DNA of 64,000 nt from Saccharospirillaceae bacterium (GTDB lineage: Bacteria; Pseudomonadota; Gammaproteobacteria; Pseudomonadales; Oceanobacteraceae): the NCBI GenBank assembly GCA_022448365.1, contig JAKVCS010000003.1, forward strand, positions 806,001 to 870,000, read 5' to 3'. Shown piece after piece: positions 9,873-19,042 of this stretch. The notes under the pieces were generated by a model that was not told where the DNA came from, ran no database searches, and saw nothing but the letters and a program-made list of their open reading frames with translations. The number at the start of each line of letters is the position of its first letter. Positions within the stretch are counted from its first letter, which is position 1. The translations under genes were made by a program, and so were the position numbers.

Positions 9873-12239
9873 CTAGTTGCGTTCAGAAATCAGAATAAAT
9901 TCTACCCGACGATTTAATGCTCGTCCTTGCGCAGTCGCATTATCGGCTCTCGGGATTGCCTCCCCCATTCCACGCACATCCAATCTGCCAGGCTCAATAC
10001 CAAAATCCAGCAGGTAACGGGCAACTTCGTTTGCTCGCTGTTGAGACAGTTTTTTATTATAACCTGCGGCACCCTGACTGTCGGTGTGTGCGAGAATTTG
10101 CAGACGTAATTTTTCAATCTTTTTCAACTGCTGAGCCAGTATTGGCAACAGTTGTCGCAAACGCGACTTGCCAGACTCCGTCAATTGCTCTAGCCCCGAA
10201 ACAAAATCAACGCCATCAATTACTCCCTGGAATGGCGCACAGCCGCGTTCGTCAATCTGAACCTGCGCACTTTGTGGCGGTGAATTGAGGCATAGGTCCA
10301 CATCGTCCAACAAACCATCTTCGTCCGCATCGATCACTAACGGTTTAATAATGGCACGCCGAATTCCCGCAGAAGTCGGCGGAAGATTATTGAGCATCGT
10401 CAGAGAATCGTCTTGCGGAATGGCGTATACAAGTTGTTGCTGCAAACCGAAGCGCTTGGAGACACCAAGTGACATCAGCGTGGCATCGGCAGCAAAGCTA
10501 TCTACTTCAAAACGAAGGCTGTAGTTATTGTCAAAATAGAGCTCAAGGCCAGCCGCTACGCTAAGCTGCAAGGCGTTTTTCTGCTGCAGTCGCACACCAC
10601 TGGCATCGGTCGATAATGACGCTAACCCTGCTCGTCCGGTTAAAGCCAGAGCGCCGGGGAGTCGCTCACCACCCAATAACCAATAATGACCAATAACTGA
10701 ACCCCCGAAAACCTGATAACTCACATCACCTTCCGGCTTGAGGATAGCCTTCCCAAGGTTGGCGTAATACCCTTCAACAGACCAATATTGGCTCAGATCC
10801 CAACCGCCAGACAAGCGATAAGCCCAATCACCCTTGCGATCAAGCGAATACAAACTTGCGGATGTGTCCGGCTCTAACTGCGAACGTCCCAGAGCAATAT
10901 TGACATACAAGTCCGGCATCCTTGATTCACTGATCAATCCTGATACAACCGGCACAGACTCTTCCGCCTGCCCTCTGCCTGTAACGGCCAACAAAGGCAG
11001 TAAAATCAACAACCACCAAAATACACCAACACCATCAACCCCAGTACGCACCTCACCCATATCGGGTTTTGGTGGTGATGAATCAGCATCAAGATAATCG
11101 AAAACGCCGTCATTATCGGTATCCGGACAGACTGGCCACTGGGGGCATTCCTGCTGGTCAGCAACGCCATCGGAATCACTGTCACCGCCCTGATTGTTGC
11201 CATTTAAACGCCCATCAAAATCCAGTACATCGGGAATGCCGTCAGTATCAGTATCCAAACGCTCAACGGCATTAAATGGGTTATTGCGCTCGTCACGATC
11301 CAACAAACCATCATTGTCGGAATCACCATCAAGGTAGTCCGCGTCGCCGTCACGATCGGTGTCTGTGGCATTCGTCGCTGGATTATTATCACCATCAAGA
11401 TTCAGATCTTCATGGACATCTGGAATACCATCGTCATCTGAATCGAGGTTATTGTCTAAATAGTCCGGCTTGCCATCTTTTGGAACATCACTGTCGGGAC
11501 AATCTACCGGAAAAAGCGGGCACTCAATCTTGTCGCTGATCCCGTCGTTGTCACTATCGCCACCCTGACCGGAGTCATCATCCCGGTCGTCGGCATCGTA
11601 ACGATCGGGTATTCCATCCATATCCTGATCATTGGCAAGACTGCCCTCTGACTGATCACTGCGACCGTCCGCGTCGGAATCAATATCACGAAAATCAGGC
11701 TGGCCATCGCCGTCAATATCCAACGGATTGTCTACCGACTGATTGCCGGCAATATGATCCGCCTCTTCACTGTCAGGCACGCTGTCGTTATCAGAGTCAG
11801 GGTCACGATAATCAAAAATACTGTCGCCATCAGAATTCAGGCAAGGCAGCTGACCACCACATTCCAAGCGATCATCAATACCGTCATTGTCGGAATCACC
11901 CGCTCCGTTAGCCGGCGTATCAAGATCCAGATAATCAGGAATGCCATCGGCATCAAGATCACCGCTCTCCTGGTCGTCGAAGGTGCCGTCACCATCTGAA
12001 TCTGTACCAGGATTTGGCTTTTGCATACAACGTATAGCACCAATCGATACCGAGCGAATTCCGTCACAAATACCATCGCTATTAACATCCGGATTTGCAT
12101 CATCCTGATCCGGTCCTGCCAGACAGTAGCTGCGATTGATGTTATCAGCACACAAACCGTCGCGGTCGGCATCGTTTGCCAATACAGCAGATGGCAACAT
12201 AAGGAGATGGGTCAGAAAAAAGAATACCGTCTTACTCAC
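9873..12239 (-). CDS. OmpA-family protein with Asp-rich calcium repeats and an internal sorting-signal-like segment
   Basis: The 788-residue product has a signal peptide (1 to about 21). It is followed by about a dozen thrombospondin type-3-like repeats of the DSDxDGxxD kind (about 22-390), expected to bind calcium. A hydrophobic stretch with WWLLILLPLL and TGRGQA (about 404-425) comes next. After it lie an OmpA-like beta-barrel segment (about 440-640), another short Asp repeat, and a C-terminal OmpA peptidoglycan-binding domain (about 675-788, with LSQQRANEVARYL). The order looks like two exported proteins joined in frame: a repeat protein ending in a sorting-type tail and an OmpA porin beginning with its signal peptide. 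The reading frame is continuous. It is the first gene of the signalling cluster. Confidence 0.85.
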   Translation of the reverse strand: MSKTVFFFLTHLLMLPSAVLANDADRDGLCADNINRSYCLAGPDQDDANPDVNSDGICDGIRSVSIGAIRCMQKPNPGTDSDGDGTFDDQESGDLDADGIPDYLDLDTPANGAGDSDNDGIDDRLECGGQLPCLNSDGDSIFDYRDPDSDNDSVPDSEEADHIAGNQSVDNPLDIDGDGQPDFRDIDSDADGRSDQSEGSLANDQDMDGIPDRYDADDRDDDSGQGGDSDNDGISDKIECPLFPVDCPDSDVPKDGKPDYLDNNLDSDDDGIPDVHEDLNLDGDNNPATNATDTDRDGDADYLDGDSDNDGLLDRDERNNPFNAVERLDTDTDGIPDVLDFDGRLNGNNQGGDSDSDGVADQQECPQWPVCPDTDNDGVFDYLDADSSPPKPDMGEVRTGVDGVGVFWWLLILLPLLAVTGRGQAEESVPVVSGLISESRMPDLYVNIALGRSQLEPDTSASLYSLDRKGDWAYRLSGGWDLSQYWSVEGYYANLGKAILKPEGDVSYQVFGGSVIGHYWLLGGERLPGALALTGRAGLASLSTDASGVRLQQKNALQLSVAAGLELYFDNNYSLRFEVDSFAADATLMSLGVSKRFGLQQQLVYAIPQDDSLTMLNNLPPTSAGIRRAIIKPLVIDADEDGLLDDVDLCLNSPPQSAQVQIDERGCAPFQGVIDGVDFVSGLEQLTESGKSRLRQLLPILAQQLKKIEKLRLQILAHTDSQGAAGYNKKLSQQRANEVARYLLDFGIEPGRLDVRGMGEAIPRADNATAQGRALNRRVEFILISERN

Positions 12240-12381
12240 ACAAAAGTCTCCGATGACCTGAAACTCCGAAGTCCTGAGAGTTTCTACTGATGGCGCATAT
12301 TATCATACCACTCAACGAAGAATCCCATGCGTTCCGACCTCTGATCCCTTTTACTAAGCCGATGGTCGCATAAGTCTGTTG
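12240..12381. other. spacer between pqiC and the OmpA-like gene
   Basis: This 142-base spacer separates the pqi operon from the signalling cluster. No intrinsic terminator was seen, so a promoter for the OmpA-like gene is likely but read-through from pqiC cannot be excluded. Confidence 0.3.
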
Positions 12382-12939
12382 TTAATTATTTTCTGAATCC
12401 ATGTTCAGAACTTGCTGCGTCATTTTTGCGAGTAATTTCCTCTGAACAGCAATCGCCTGCTCATAACCGGGTTGCTGCAATTGCTCGGTAAAATAGAAAC
12501 GTTGCCGCTTTTCTGAATCCAGCTCAAACATCCCGGATAACACGACTTTACCAGAATCACTAACCGACATCTGATCGATAAACAAACGTAAATTGGTAGC
12601 CTCTGCAATTTTCCGATCCCCCTGGTGAGAACTACGAATCTCACACGCACATCGCCGGTTAAGTTCATAGCCAGCAACCTGAGCAATTCCTTGCGACAAC
12701 GGCTGAGCCCAATAATGATAGCTGGCCACCTGTACCTCATGCGCCCCTGAAAACATAGTTAATGCCTGCTGATTGAGGTGATCAGGCAACACAACTGTTT
12801 CTATAAAGTACCCTGCTCGTGACGCAACCACCGGCTCATAAGGACCCATATCCGGACTGAGCAAATAATAATGGGTTTTAGGTACTGAACTGCTGCAGGA
12901 CGTCAGCACCAGCGCTAAAGTAACAAGTATCAATTTCAT
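12382..12939 (-). CDS. pqiC: PqiC-type outer-membrane lipoprotein
   Basis: The 185-residue product has a lipoprotein signal (LVLTSC, Cys near 15), followed by SSSVPKTHYYLL, typical of the PqiC/YmbA ABC-transport auxiliary lipoprotein family. PqiC anchors the PqiB MCE tunnel at the outer membrane and supports lipid movement between the two membranes. It starts 9 bases after pqiB ends and is the last gene of the pqi operon. Confidence 0.87.
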   Translation of the reverse strand: MKLILVTLALVLTSCSSSVPKTHYYLLSPDMGPYEPVVASRAGYFIETVVLPDHLNQQALTMFSGAHEVQVASYHYWAQPLSQGIAQVAGYELNRRCACEIRSSHQGDRKIAEATNLRLFIDQMSVSDSGKVVLSGMFELDSEKRQRFYFTEQLQQPGYEQAIAVQRKLLAKMTQQVLNMDSENN

Positions 12940-12948
12940 AATAAGTCC

Positions 12949-14586
12949 TTAGCGAGATCCACCCGGCTGCGCATCTTCAGCTTTAGGCTGACTGAACAAT
13001 AACGCACTCGGGCGACTATTTAATTCACGCAGTAACGGTTGTATTTCACCCAACACATGATTCAATTCAGTCATCACCTGGCGCGCCTGACGATAATTAT
13101 CAGAGCCCGGGCTGACACCACTCAGGGTTTCGTTCAACTGCTTAACAGCACTCAATAGTTGCTCGGGCATTTCCCGGCTACTGTCACTATCGAGAAGTGT
13201 ATTCGCTTTGCTGCCTAACTGGTCCAATTGCTTCAACGTACGATCTATTTGCGCCAACGCTTTATTAGCATGTGAAACCGTATCCTCAATTGGCAACTGA
13301 TTAAATTTATCCAGTAAATTCGCCACCTGATCAGTAATCTGACCGAAGCCATCCTGAGAGGTTGGCACAACACGATAGCCAGCATAATAATCAGGAAAAT
13401 CGAGAAGCTTATCATCATGGAAATTCAGACTAACAAACTGACTGCCGCTGATCAGGTTACCCGTCTCCAGCCGCGCACTCATACCGTCTTTCACCCAGGA
13501 GACAAGATCGTTACGGAACTTGTCCAATGCTTGCTGAGTATCACCATAACCCACACGACCCGGCTCAAGATGAATCAACACCGGTATCATTTTATCCAAC
13601 CAGGACTTACCGCTGCGCTCGATACCCTCAACATTTACTTTGGCAACCGTACCGATGCGTATCCCGCGGTATTCAACCGGAGCCCCATGACTTAAACCAC
13701 GAACAGAGTCCTCAAGTAACACAAGATATTCCGCAACAAACCGATATTCACGATTAAACGCAGCTTTTCGATTATCGTATAAACGGAATGAATGCTCCTC
13801 AGCCACAGCCTTACCAACCGGCAGGTCCGGGGGGACAGCAAAAGTAACGCCACCACCCAATAAGGTTTCAAGCGAACCGGCGGATACATTAATGCCTTCA
13901 GCATTTGCATCCAGTTCAAACCCACCCACATTCCAGAACTGAGTATTTTCACTGATCAGCACATCGTACGGAGAATGGATGAAAATCCGGTACTCTGCTT
14001 GCTTTTTATTCGGATCGAAATAGACACTCTCGACCTGCCCGACTTTAAAGCCGCGATAAAGCACAGGATCCGCGACCGACAAAGAATGATTACCATTACT
14101 GTACAACGTTAACGCCAGACCCGGCGTTCCAGGCGAAGTGAGAGGTACGTCCTCAAGACCAACAAACTCTTTGCCCTTAGCCGTTGCTTTACCGGGATCA
14201 AGCTCGATATAAGCACCAGACAACAAGGTACCCAATCCGGAAATACCACCGTTGCCAATCCTCGGGCGAACAACCCAAAAGCGAGCATCACTGGTTAACA
14301 AGGACGCCGCTGATTTATCAACTCTGGCGCGAACAGTAATGCCTTTACTATCAAGGTCTAACGACACTGATTCAACTAAACCAACGTCAACACTTCGGGT
14401 TTTAACTCGAGTTTTACCGGCCTCTAACCCTTCTGCAGTTGCAAATGAAATGGTCACCAGCGGTCCCTGACTGGCAACATGGTCATACCACATCCAACCG
14501 CCTAGAAATAATGCAACTAATGGCAGCAACCAAATGGGTGACCAGCCATTTTCAGGTTGCTGCTGAGCAACATTATTCATGTTCAT
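12949..14586 (-). CDS. pqiB: intermembrane transport protein PqiB (three MCE domains)
   Basis: The 545-residue product has one N-terminal membrane helix (about 17-34) and three MCE domains (about 40-130, 155-245 and 285-400). A C-terminal helical region rich in Leu and Gln follows, expected to form a coiled-coil needle. PqiB hexamers form a periplasm-spanning lipid conduit, and the length agrees with E. coli PqiB. Its start overlaps the end of the upstream pqiA half by 14 bases, indicating translational coupling. Confidence 0.93.
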   Translation of the reverse strand: MNMNNVAQQQPENGWSPIWLLPLVALFLGGWMWYDHVASQGPLVTISFATAEGLEAGKTRVKTRSVDVGLVESVSLDLDSKGITVRARVDKSAASLLTSDARFWVVRPRIGNGGISGLGTLLSGAYIELDPGKATAKGKEFVGLEDVPLTSPGTPGLALTLYSNGNHSLSVADPVLYRGFKVGQVESVYFDPNKKQAEYRIFIHSPYDVLISENTQFWNVGGFELDANAEGINVSAGSLETLLGGGVTFAVPPDLPVGKAVAEEHSFRLYDNRKAAFNREYRFVAEYLVLLEDSVRGLSHGAPVEYRGIRIGTVAKVNVEGIERSGKSWLDKMIPVLIHLEPGRVGYGDTQQALDKFRNDLVSWVKDGMSARLETGNLISGSQFVSLNFHDDKLLDFPDYYAGYRVVPTSQDGFGQITDQVANLLDKFNQLPIEDTVSHANKALAQIDRTLKQLDQLGSKANTLLDSDSSREMPEQLLSAVKQLNETLSGVSPGSDNYRQARQVMTELNHVLGEIQPLLRELNSRPSALLFSQPKAEDAQPGGSR

Positions 14587-15217
14587 TCCTGCTCTCCAAC
14601 GCGTCCCAGATTAATCTCGGATCAAAACTCATCGCCGCAAACATAGTAACCACCACGACACCAGCAAAGGCCAACGCAGCGGGCCCGGGAGAAATCGTCA
14701 TAATCCCTCCAAGCTGCACCAGCGCTACCAGAATTGCCACCACAAAAACATCAACCATAGACCAGCGACCAACCAATTCCGTCATACGAAATAAAACCGT
14801 CCGCCGCTGAAGACGATACCGATGACCACGAGCGACCGTTATACAAAGCCAACTCAGCGCCAACAACTTAGCCAGCGGGACAATCACACTGGCAACAAAA
14901 ATAATCAACGCAATGGGATAATCACCGTGACTCCAGAACACAGCAACACCGCCCATAATCGTGCTGTTGGTGCTACTGCCTAACAGGGTCGTTGTCATAA
15001 TCGGTAGAATATTGGCAGGAACATAGAGTAAAAAAGCGGTAATCACCAGCGCTGCGGTATATTGCAAAGAGTGTGGCTTTCGCAGGTGCAAAGACTCACC
15101 ACAGCGCGGACAATTGCGAGCCTCAACAGCACTTAGTAGCCCACAGCAATGACAACTCGCTATCCCTTGTTCTGCTGCACTGCCTGGGGAAAAAGGATTG
15201 CGCGAATGCTCAGTCAT
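14573..15217 (-). CDS. pqiA: PqiA-family membrane protein, second half
   Basis: The 214-residue inner-membrane protein starts with a rubredoxin-like zinc ribbon (CHCCG and CPRCG, about 21-40), followed by four hydrophobic segments. It corresponds to one half of E. coli PqiA, which carries two such units in a single chain. I chose the ATG at 15217; an in-frame start at 15277 would add 20 residues lying inside the preceding gene. The chosen start overlaps the preceding gene by 8 bases. Separate adjacent half-length pqiA genes are also known in Pseudomonas. Confidence 0.87.
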   Translation of the reverse strand: MTEHSRNPFSPGSAAEQGIASCHCCGLLSAVEARNCPRCGESLHLRKPHSLQYTAALVITAFLLYVPANILPIMTTTLLGSSTNSTIMGGVAVFWSHGDYPIALIIFVASVIVPLAKLLALSWLCITVARGHRYRLQRRTVLFRMTELVGRWSMVDVFVVAILVALVQLGGIMTISPGPAALAFAGVVVVTMFAAMSFDPRLIWDALESRNEHE

Positions 15218-15821
15218 GGCAATGACCCTGATTAACCCAGCGCCACAGCTGAACCCGATCAACCTGTGACAACACATAAGTTACAGCGATACTGAACAGA
15301 ATATAAGCCCAGAAAGAAATACCGGGGATCACATCCGCCATGGCTGCTATTTTTATCAGACTCACCAAAACGCCAATGAGAAATACCTCAACCATCGACC
15401 AATGAGTGATACGAAACAACCATCGCAAAATGAAAACAGTAAAGCGGTTACGTCGGCGCAGCTGAAGTGGTAACAATACAGAAATCAATCCACTGAGGAA
15501 TAATAGTGGCGCCAACAGAATAAAGATCAGAACCATGATCGCTAGGCTTTTATAATCCTGCCCCCACAATTCAAAGACACTCTGCAATAAAGTAATGGCC
15601 TGATACTGCCCTTGTATACTGAAAGCCATGAAAGGAAAGGCATTGGCCACTAGCAATAGTATCAATGCCGTAAAAGAAACGGCCAACAATGCCTGACCAT
15701 CCCGACTGAACTTGGCTAACAAACAACCACAACGCGGGCACAATTGCTTCCCACTGGCATCATCAGGCAATGTCACGGGTAAATCGCATTCATGACAGGC
15801 TACTTGAGTGTTATCCGGCAT
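15210..15821 (-). CDS. pqiA: PqiA-family membrane protein, first half
   Basis: The 203-residue product has an N-terminal zinc ribbon (CHECD and CPRCG, about 9-33) followed by four membrane segments. It matches the other half of PqiA, the inner-membrane partner of PqiB. It is the first gene of a pqiA-pqiA-pqiB-pqiC operon in which each junction is overlapped or very short. It has no close upstream gene, so the promoter lies in 15822-15980. Confidence 0.87.
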   Translation of the reverse strand: MPDNTQVACHECDLPVTLPDDASGKQLCPRCGCLLAKFSRDGQALLAVSFTALILLLVANAFPFMAFSIQGQYQAITLLQSVFELWGQDYKSLAIMVLIFILLAPLLFLSGLISVLLPLQLRRRNRFTVFILRWLFRITHWSMVEVFLIGVLVSLIKIAAMADVIPGISFWAYILFSIAVTYVLSQVDRVQLWRWVNQGHCHD

Positions 15822-15981
15822 CAGCAGTCAGAAAAAGGAATTTCATCCAGTCTGCCCCAGATTCACAAACTGAACAAGCACAGTAATAACAACATGCTTA
15901 ATGACGAACTGCAATTACTGCTCAGTCATCACATATTAGGCGAGATACCCTGACCTGAAACACAGTAAACAGGCATAAAAA

Positions 15982-16006
15982 AAGCGACCCGAAGGTCGCC
16001 TTTTTC
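15982..16006 (-). terminator. intrinsic terminator after aceA
   Basis: GCGACC-CGAA-GGTCGC (15984-15999) forms a stem with a stable CGAA loop. It is flanked by seven A on one side and five T on the other, so it can work in both directions. It lies about 25 bases beyond the aceA stop. Confidence 0.88.
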
Positions 16007-16029
16007 AGAACTAACTAATCAGTTTCAAA

Positions 16030-17625
16030 TTAAGAGAACTGGTTAGAAGTGTTCTTAGCGCCGCCCGCTTTCAGAGCATTCTCACCAGCAAAGTATTCTT
16101 TGTGGTCATCGCCCATGTCGGAACCAGCCATGTTTTGGTGCTTAACGCAAGCGATGCCTTGACGGATCTCTTTACGCTGAACGCCTTCAACATAACCCAG
16201 CATACCTTGGTCACCGAAGTATTCTTTAGCCAGGTTATCAACAGACAGAGCAGTCGTGTGATAAGTAGGCAGAGTGATCAGGTGGTGGAATACGTTCGCT
16301 TCGCGAGAAGTATCAGCCTGGAAAGTCTTAACGCGAGCGTCAGCAGCAGCAGACAGCTCAGAATCGTCGTATTCAGCAGACATCAGGTTGTTACGATCGT
16401 ATGCAGAAACGTCTTTGCCTTCAGCTTCCCAAGCATCAAAAGTCTGCTGACGGAAGTTCAGAGTCCAGTTGAAAGATGGAGAGTTGTTGTAAACCAGCTT
16501 CGCATCTGGGTGAACTTTACGTACTTCGTCCATCATGCCTTTGATCTCATGTACTGTAGGTACAGCAGTTTCGATCCACAGCAGGTCAGCACCAGCATTG
16601 ATAGCTTCGATACAGTCGAATACACAACGCTCGTGGCCAGTGCCTTGACGGAATTGGTACAGACCAGAAGGCAGACGCTTAGGACGAACCAGCTTACCGC
16701 CACGGTTGAATACAACATCGCCTTCAGCCATGTCAGCAACGTCAACTTCTTCAACATCCAGGAAGGAGTTGTAAACGTCACCTTGGTCGCCTGGCTCTTT
16801 AACCACAGCGATTTCTTTGGTCAGGCCAGCGCCTTCAGAGTCAGTACGTGCAACGATCAGACCGTCATCAACGCCCAGTTCCAGGAAAGCGTAACGCAGA
16901 GCGCGCAGTTTGTTGTGGAAGTCAGCGTGAGGAACAGTAACTTTACCGTCCTGGTGACCACATTGCTTCTCGTCAGCAACCTGGTTTTCGATCTGCAGAC
17001 AGCAAGCGCCCGCTTCGATCATTTGCTTAGCCATCAGGTAAGTCGCTTCAGCGTTACCGAAACCAGCATCGATGTCAGCAACGATAGGTACGATGTGAGT
17101 CTCGTAGTTATCGATCTGAGCTTGCAGTTCAGCTTCTTTAGCCGCATCGCCAGCTTCACGAGCAGCGTCAACGGCACGGAACAAGCCACCCAGCTCACGA
17201 GCGTCAGCTTGACGCAGGAAGGTGTACAGCTCATTTACCAGACCAGCAACAGCAGTCTTCTCGTGCATAGATTGGTCAGGCAGAGGACCGAACTCAGAAC
17301 GCAGAGCAGCAACCATCCAACCAGACAGGTACAGGTAACGACGCTTAGTAGTACCAAAGTGCTTTTTGATAGAGATCAGCTTTTGCTGACCTACGAAACC
17401 GTGCCAGCAGCCCAGAGACTGAGTGTACAGAGACTTGTCTTTGTCGAACGCTGCCATGTCTTCACGCATGATTTTGGCAGTGTAACGAGCGATATCCAGA
17501 CCCGTTTTGAATTGGTTCTGAGCACGCATACGTGCAGCAGATTCTGGGTTGATAGCGTCCCAAGGGTTACCAGCTGCTTCTTTCAGAGCTGCAACCGCTT
17601 TGATGTCGTCTTGATAAGCTGACAT
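16030..17625 (-). CDS. aceA: isocitrate lyase
   Basis: Isocitrate lyase splits isocitrate to succinate and glyoxylate, the first step of the glyoxylate shunt needed for growth on acetate, fatty acids or alkanes. The 531-residue length matches the longer Pseudomonas/Acinetobacter type rather than the 434-residue E. coli enzyme. The active-site motif reads KQCGH with Cys near 222. Codon use is strongly biased, suggesting high expression, and produces a gene-length open frame on the opposite strand that I treat as a shadow. AAGGA lies about ten bases before the ATG. No glcB or aceB is adjacent. Confidence 0.96.
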   Translation of the reverse strand: MSAYQDDIKAVAALKEAAGNPWDAINPESAARMRAQNQFKTGLDIARYTAKIMREDMAAFDKDKSLYTQSLGCWHGFVGQQKLISIKKHFGTTKRRYLYLSGWMVAALRSEFGPLPDQSMHEKTAVAGLVNELYTFLRQADARELGGLFRAVDAAREAGDAAKEAELQAQIDNYETHIVPIVADIDAGFGNAEATYLMAKQMIEAGACCLQIENQVADEKQCGHQDGKVTVPHADFHNKLRALRYAFLELGVDDGLIVARTDSEGAGLTKEIAVVKEPGDQGDVYNSFLDVEEVDVADMAEGDVVFNRGGKLVRPKRLPSGLYQFRQGTGHERCVFDCIEAINAGADLLWIETAVPTVHEIKGMMDEVRKVHPDAKLVYNNSPSFNWTLNFRQQTFDAWEAEGKDVSAYDRNNLMSAEYDDSELSAAADARVKTFQADTSREANVFHHLITLPTYHTTALSVDNLAKEYFGDQGMLGYVEGVQRKEIRQGIACVKHQNMAGSDMGDDHKEYFAGENALKAGGAKNTSNQFS

Positions 17626-17730
17626 AAGGTCAATCCTTCAAAGTGAGTTAGCGAAGACACCACACCGAAACCGACTGGTGTGATAGTAACTGTGGAGAAT
17701 ACTAGTGAGTTAGACCTCATAATTGAAATC

Positions 17731-17752
17731 AATAGTATGTATACCTACTATT
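17731..17752. promoter_or_regulatory. palindromic operator candidate upstream of aceA
   Basis: AATAGTA and TACTATT form a perfect 7-bp inverted repeat around an 8-base centre that itself contains GTATAC. It lies 106-127 bases before the aceA start. The two-fold symmetry suggests binding of a dimeric repressor, perhaps GntR-like, but the regulator cannot be identified here. Confidence 0.45.
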
Positions 17753-17814
17753 TCCCAAGTGAATAGACTTTTCGCCTTGCAGATAACCCAATCGACCAAG
17801 GTTTTAGTGTGAGA

Positions 17815-17846
17815 ATAAATAAAAAAACCACCCAAAAGGTGGTTTT
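17815..17846 (-). terminator. intrinsic terminator of the exported-protein operon
   Basis: CCACC-CAAAA-GGTGG (17828-17842) is extended by A:T pairs on both sides and followed on the minus strand by a T-rich run. It lies about 20 bases past the stop of the last operon gene. Confidence 0.85.
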
Positions 17847-17866
17847 CAGACAAACATGAATATCAA

Positions 17867-19039
17867 CTATTGATAAGTCTCCGACCAATTTGGTCGAGCA
17901 TTGTTGTAGTTAGTTCCGTCCTTGAAAACTTCATATTTCGGGTGTCCAGGAAAGTAATTGATCGGGTGATCCCCTTTTTGGGTTTCAGCACGCAAACCAC
18001 CGTCACCACCAAGATTAAGCCAGAACCCTGGTGCGGTTACCCCAGGAGCAAACTCTTTCCCCCCTTTCGCAGTCAGGCTGCTCCATTGGATAGCTCGGGT
18101 ACCTACACTAAAAAAGAAGGCCGCTGTATGATCCAGATAATTCGATTGAACCGGAAATAACTGGCCATGCGCCGCCAGAGATAACAACGAACTTGGATCA
18201 CTTACCAAAATTGATGCTAAACCTTCGACCGAATTGACCCGCGTTGTTCTTGGGTCAATCCAACCGATTGTGCGGACACCACCAAGCTGAGTTTCAAGAT
18301 TAATGGTTCCGAGGTTAATCCCACCTAAACGCGCATTTGCAGCAATGGTAGGTCGGATAAAACCAGAAATAACATCAATTGTGTTGCCCTGATAACCAAA
18401 ACTATCCTCGAACCCCAGACGGAACCCGACCAGTTTTCTTGCACCGCTGCTTTCATCAAATGCAAATTCTAAATATGGGTTCTCCTGAACCAACGGCGAT
18501 AACGTCAGCACACCGTCTTTGGCTATTACTTGCCCCATGGTCACATCACGGAGTTTTACGTCAACTCCGCCATCAGGTTCAAAACCGCCGGGAAAGGCAG
18601 ATTTATCAGAGAAATCCTTTTCACCACCAGTATCATGTGTAATTAATGACGACTTATAGTTTTCTGAGGGCAGCCCAACCGAGCCACAAGGTTGCGTTGT
18701 ACACGCCCATTTAACCTGATCATTGTAACCAGCAGGCACGATATTGTTGTAACACAACTTATCGCCGCCAGCACCACCCGTACAATTGGTACCTGCTGGC
18801 CGCCAATAACGCCCAAGTGCGAGCTCCTCAACATTGGCATTAATTTCGACACGCGCGCCAATCGTCAACTTAACCATATCCAGATCAGCACCACTGGGTT
18901 GTCTAACCTTTTGATCAACAACTTCAAAAATCGCCTGGCCATAATTTTCACCAAGTTCTGTATCATCGATAGGGATGAGACCTGCATGGCTAACGCCTGA
19001 TACAAAAAGAAGAACAGAAAGTAGTTTTATTATCATCAT
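17867..19039 (-). CDS. exported protein with fil/DUF6160-like N-terminus, operon gene 6
   Basis: The 390-residue product has a signal peptide (1 to about 19, ending SHA), then LIPIDDTELGENYGQA, a diverged version of the motif shared by this operon. The rest is predicted beta-rich, with four cysteines near 80-115 (NCTGG, LCYN, WACTTQPCG) that may form disulfides. It contains no enzyme motif that I recognise. It starts 3 bases after the preceding gene ends and is followed by a terminator. It probably encodes a secreted or surface structural component; the exact function is unknown. Confidence 0.7.
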   Translation of the reverse strand: MMIIKLLSVLLFVSGVSHAGLIPIDDTELGENYGQAIFEVVDQKVRQPSGADLDMVKLTIGARVEINANVEELALGRYWRPAGTNCTGGAGGDKLCYNNIVPAGYNDQVKWACTTQPCGSVGLPSENYKSSLITHDTGGEKDFSDKSAFPGGFEPDGGVDVKLRDVTMGQVIAKDGVLTLSPLVQENPYLEFAFDESSGARKLVGFRLGFEDSFGYQGNTIDVISGFIRPTIAANARLGGINLGTINLETQLGGVRTIGWIDPRTTRVNSVEGLASILVSDPSSLLSLAAHGQLFPVQSNYLDHTAAFFFSVGTRAIQWSSLTAKGGKEFAPGVTAPGFWLNLGGDGGLRAETQKGDHPINYFPGHPKYEVFKDGTNYNNARPNWSETYQ

Positions 19040-19042
19040 TAT

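Noticed and set aside
11069-12172. Tandem repeats that could suggest a CRISPR array
   Set aside because: They are coding repeats for Asp-rich calcium motifs with irregular period and no unique spacers.
16102-17622. 506-codon open frame antisense to aceA
   Set aside because: It mirrors nearly the whole of aceA and is explained by that gene's strong codon bias; its translation has no domain character.
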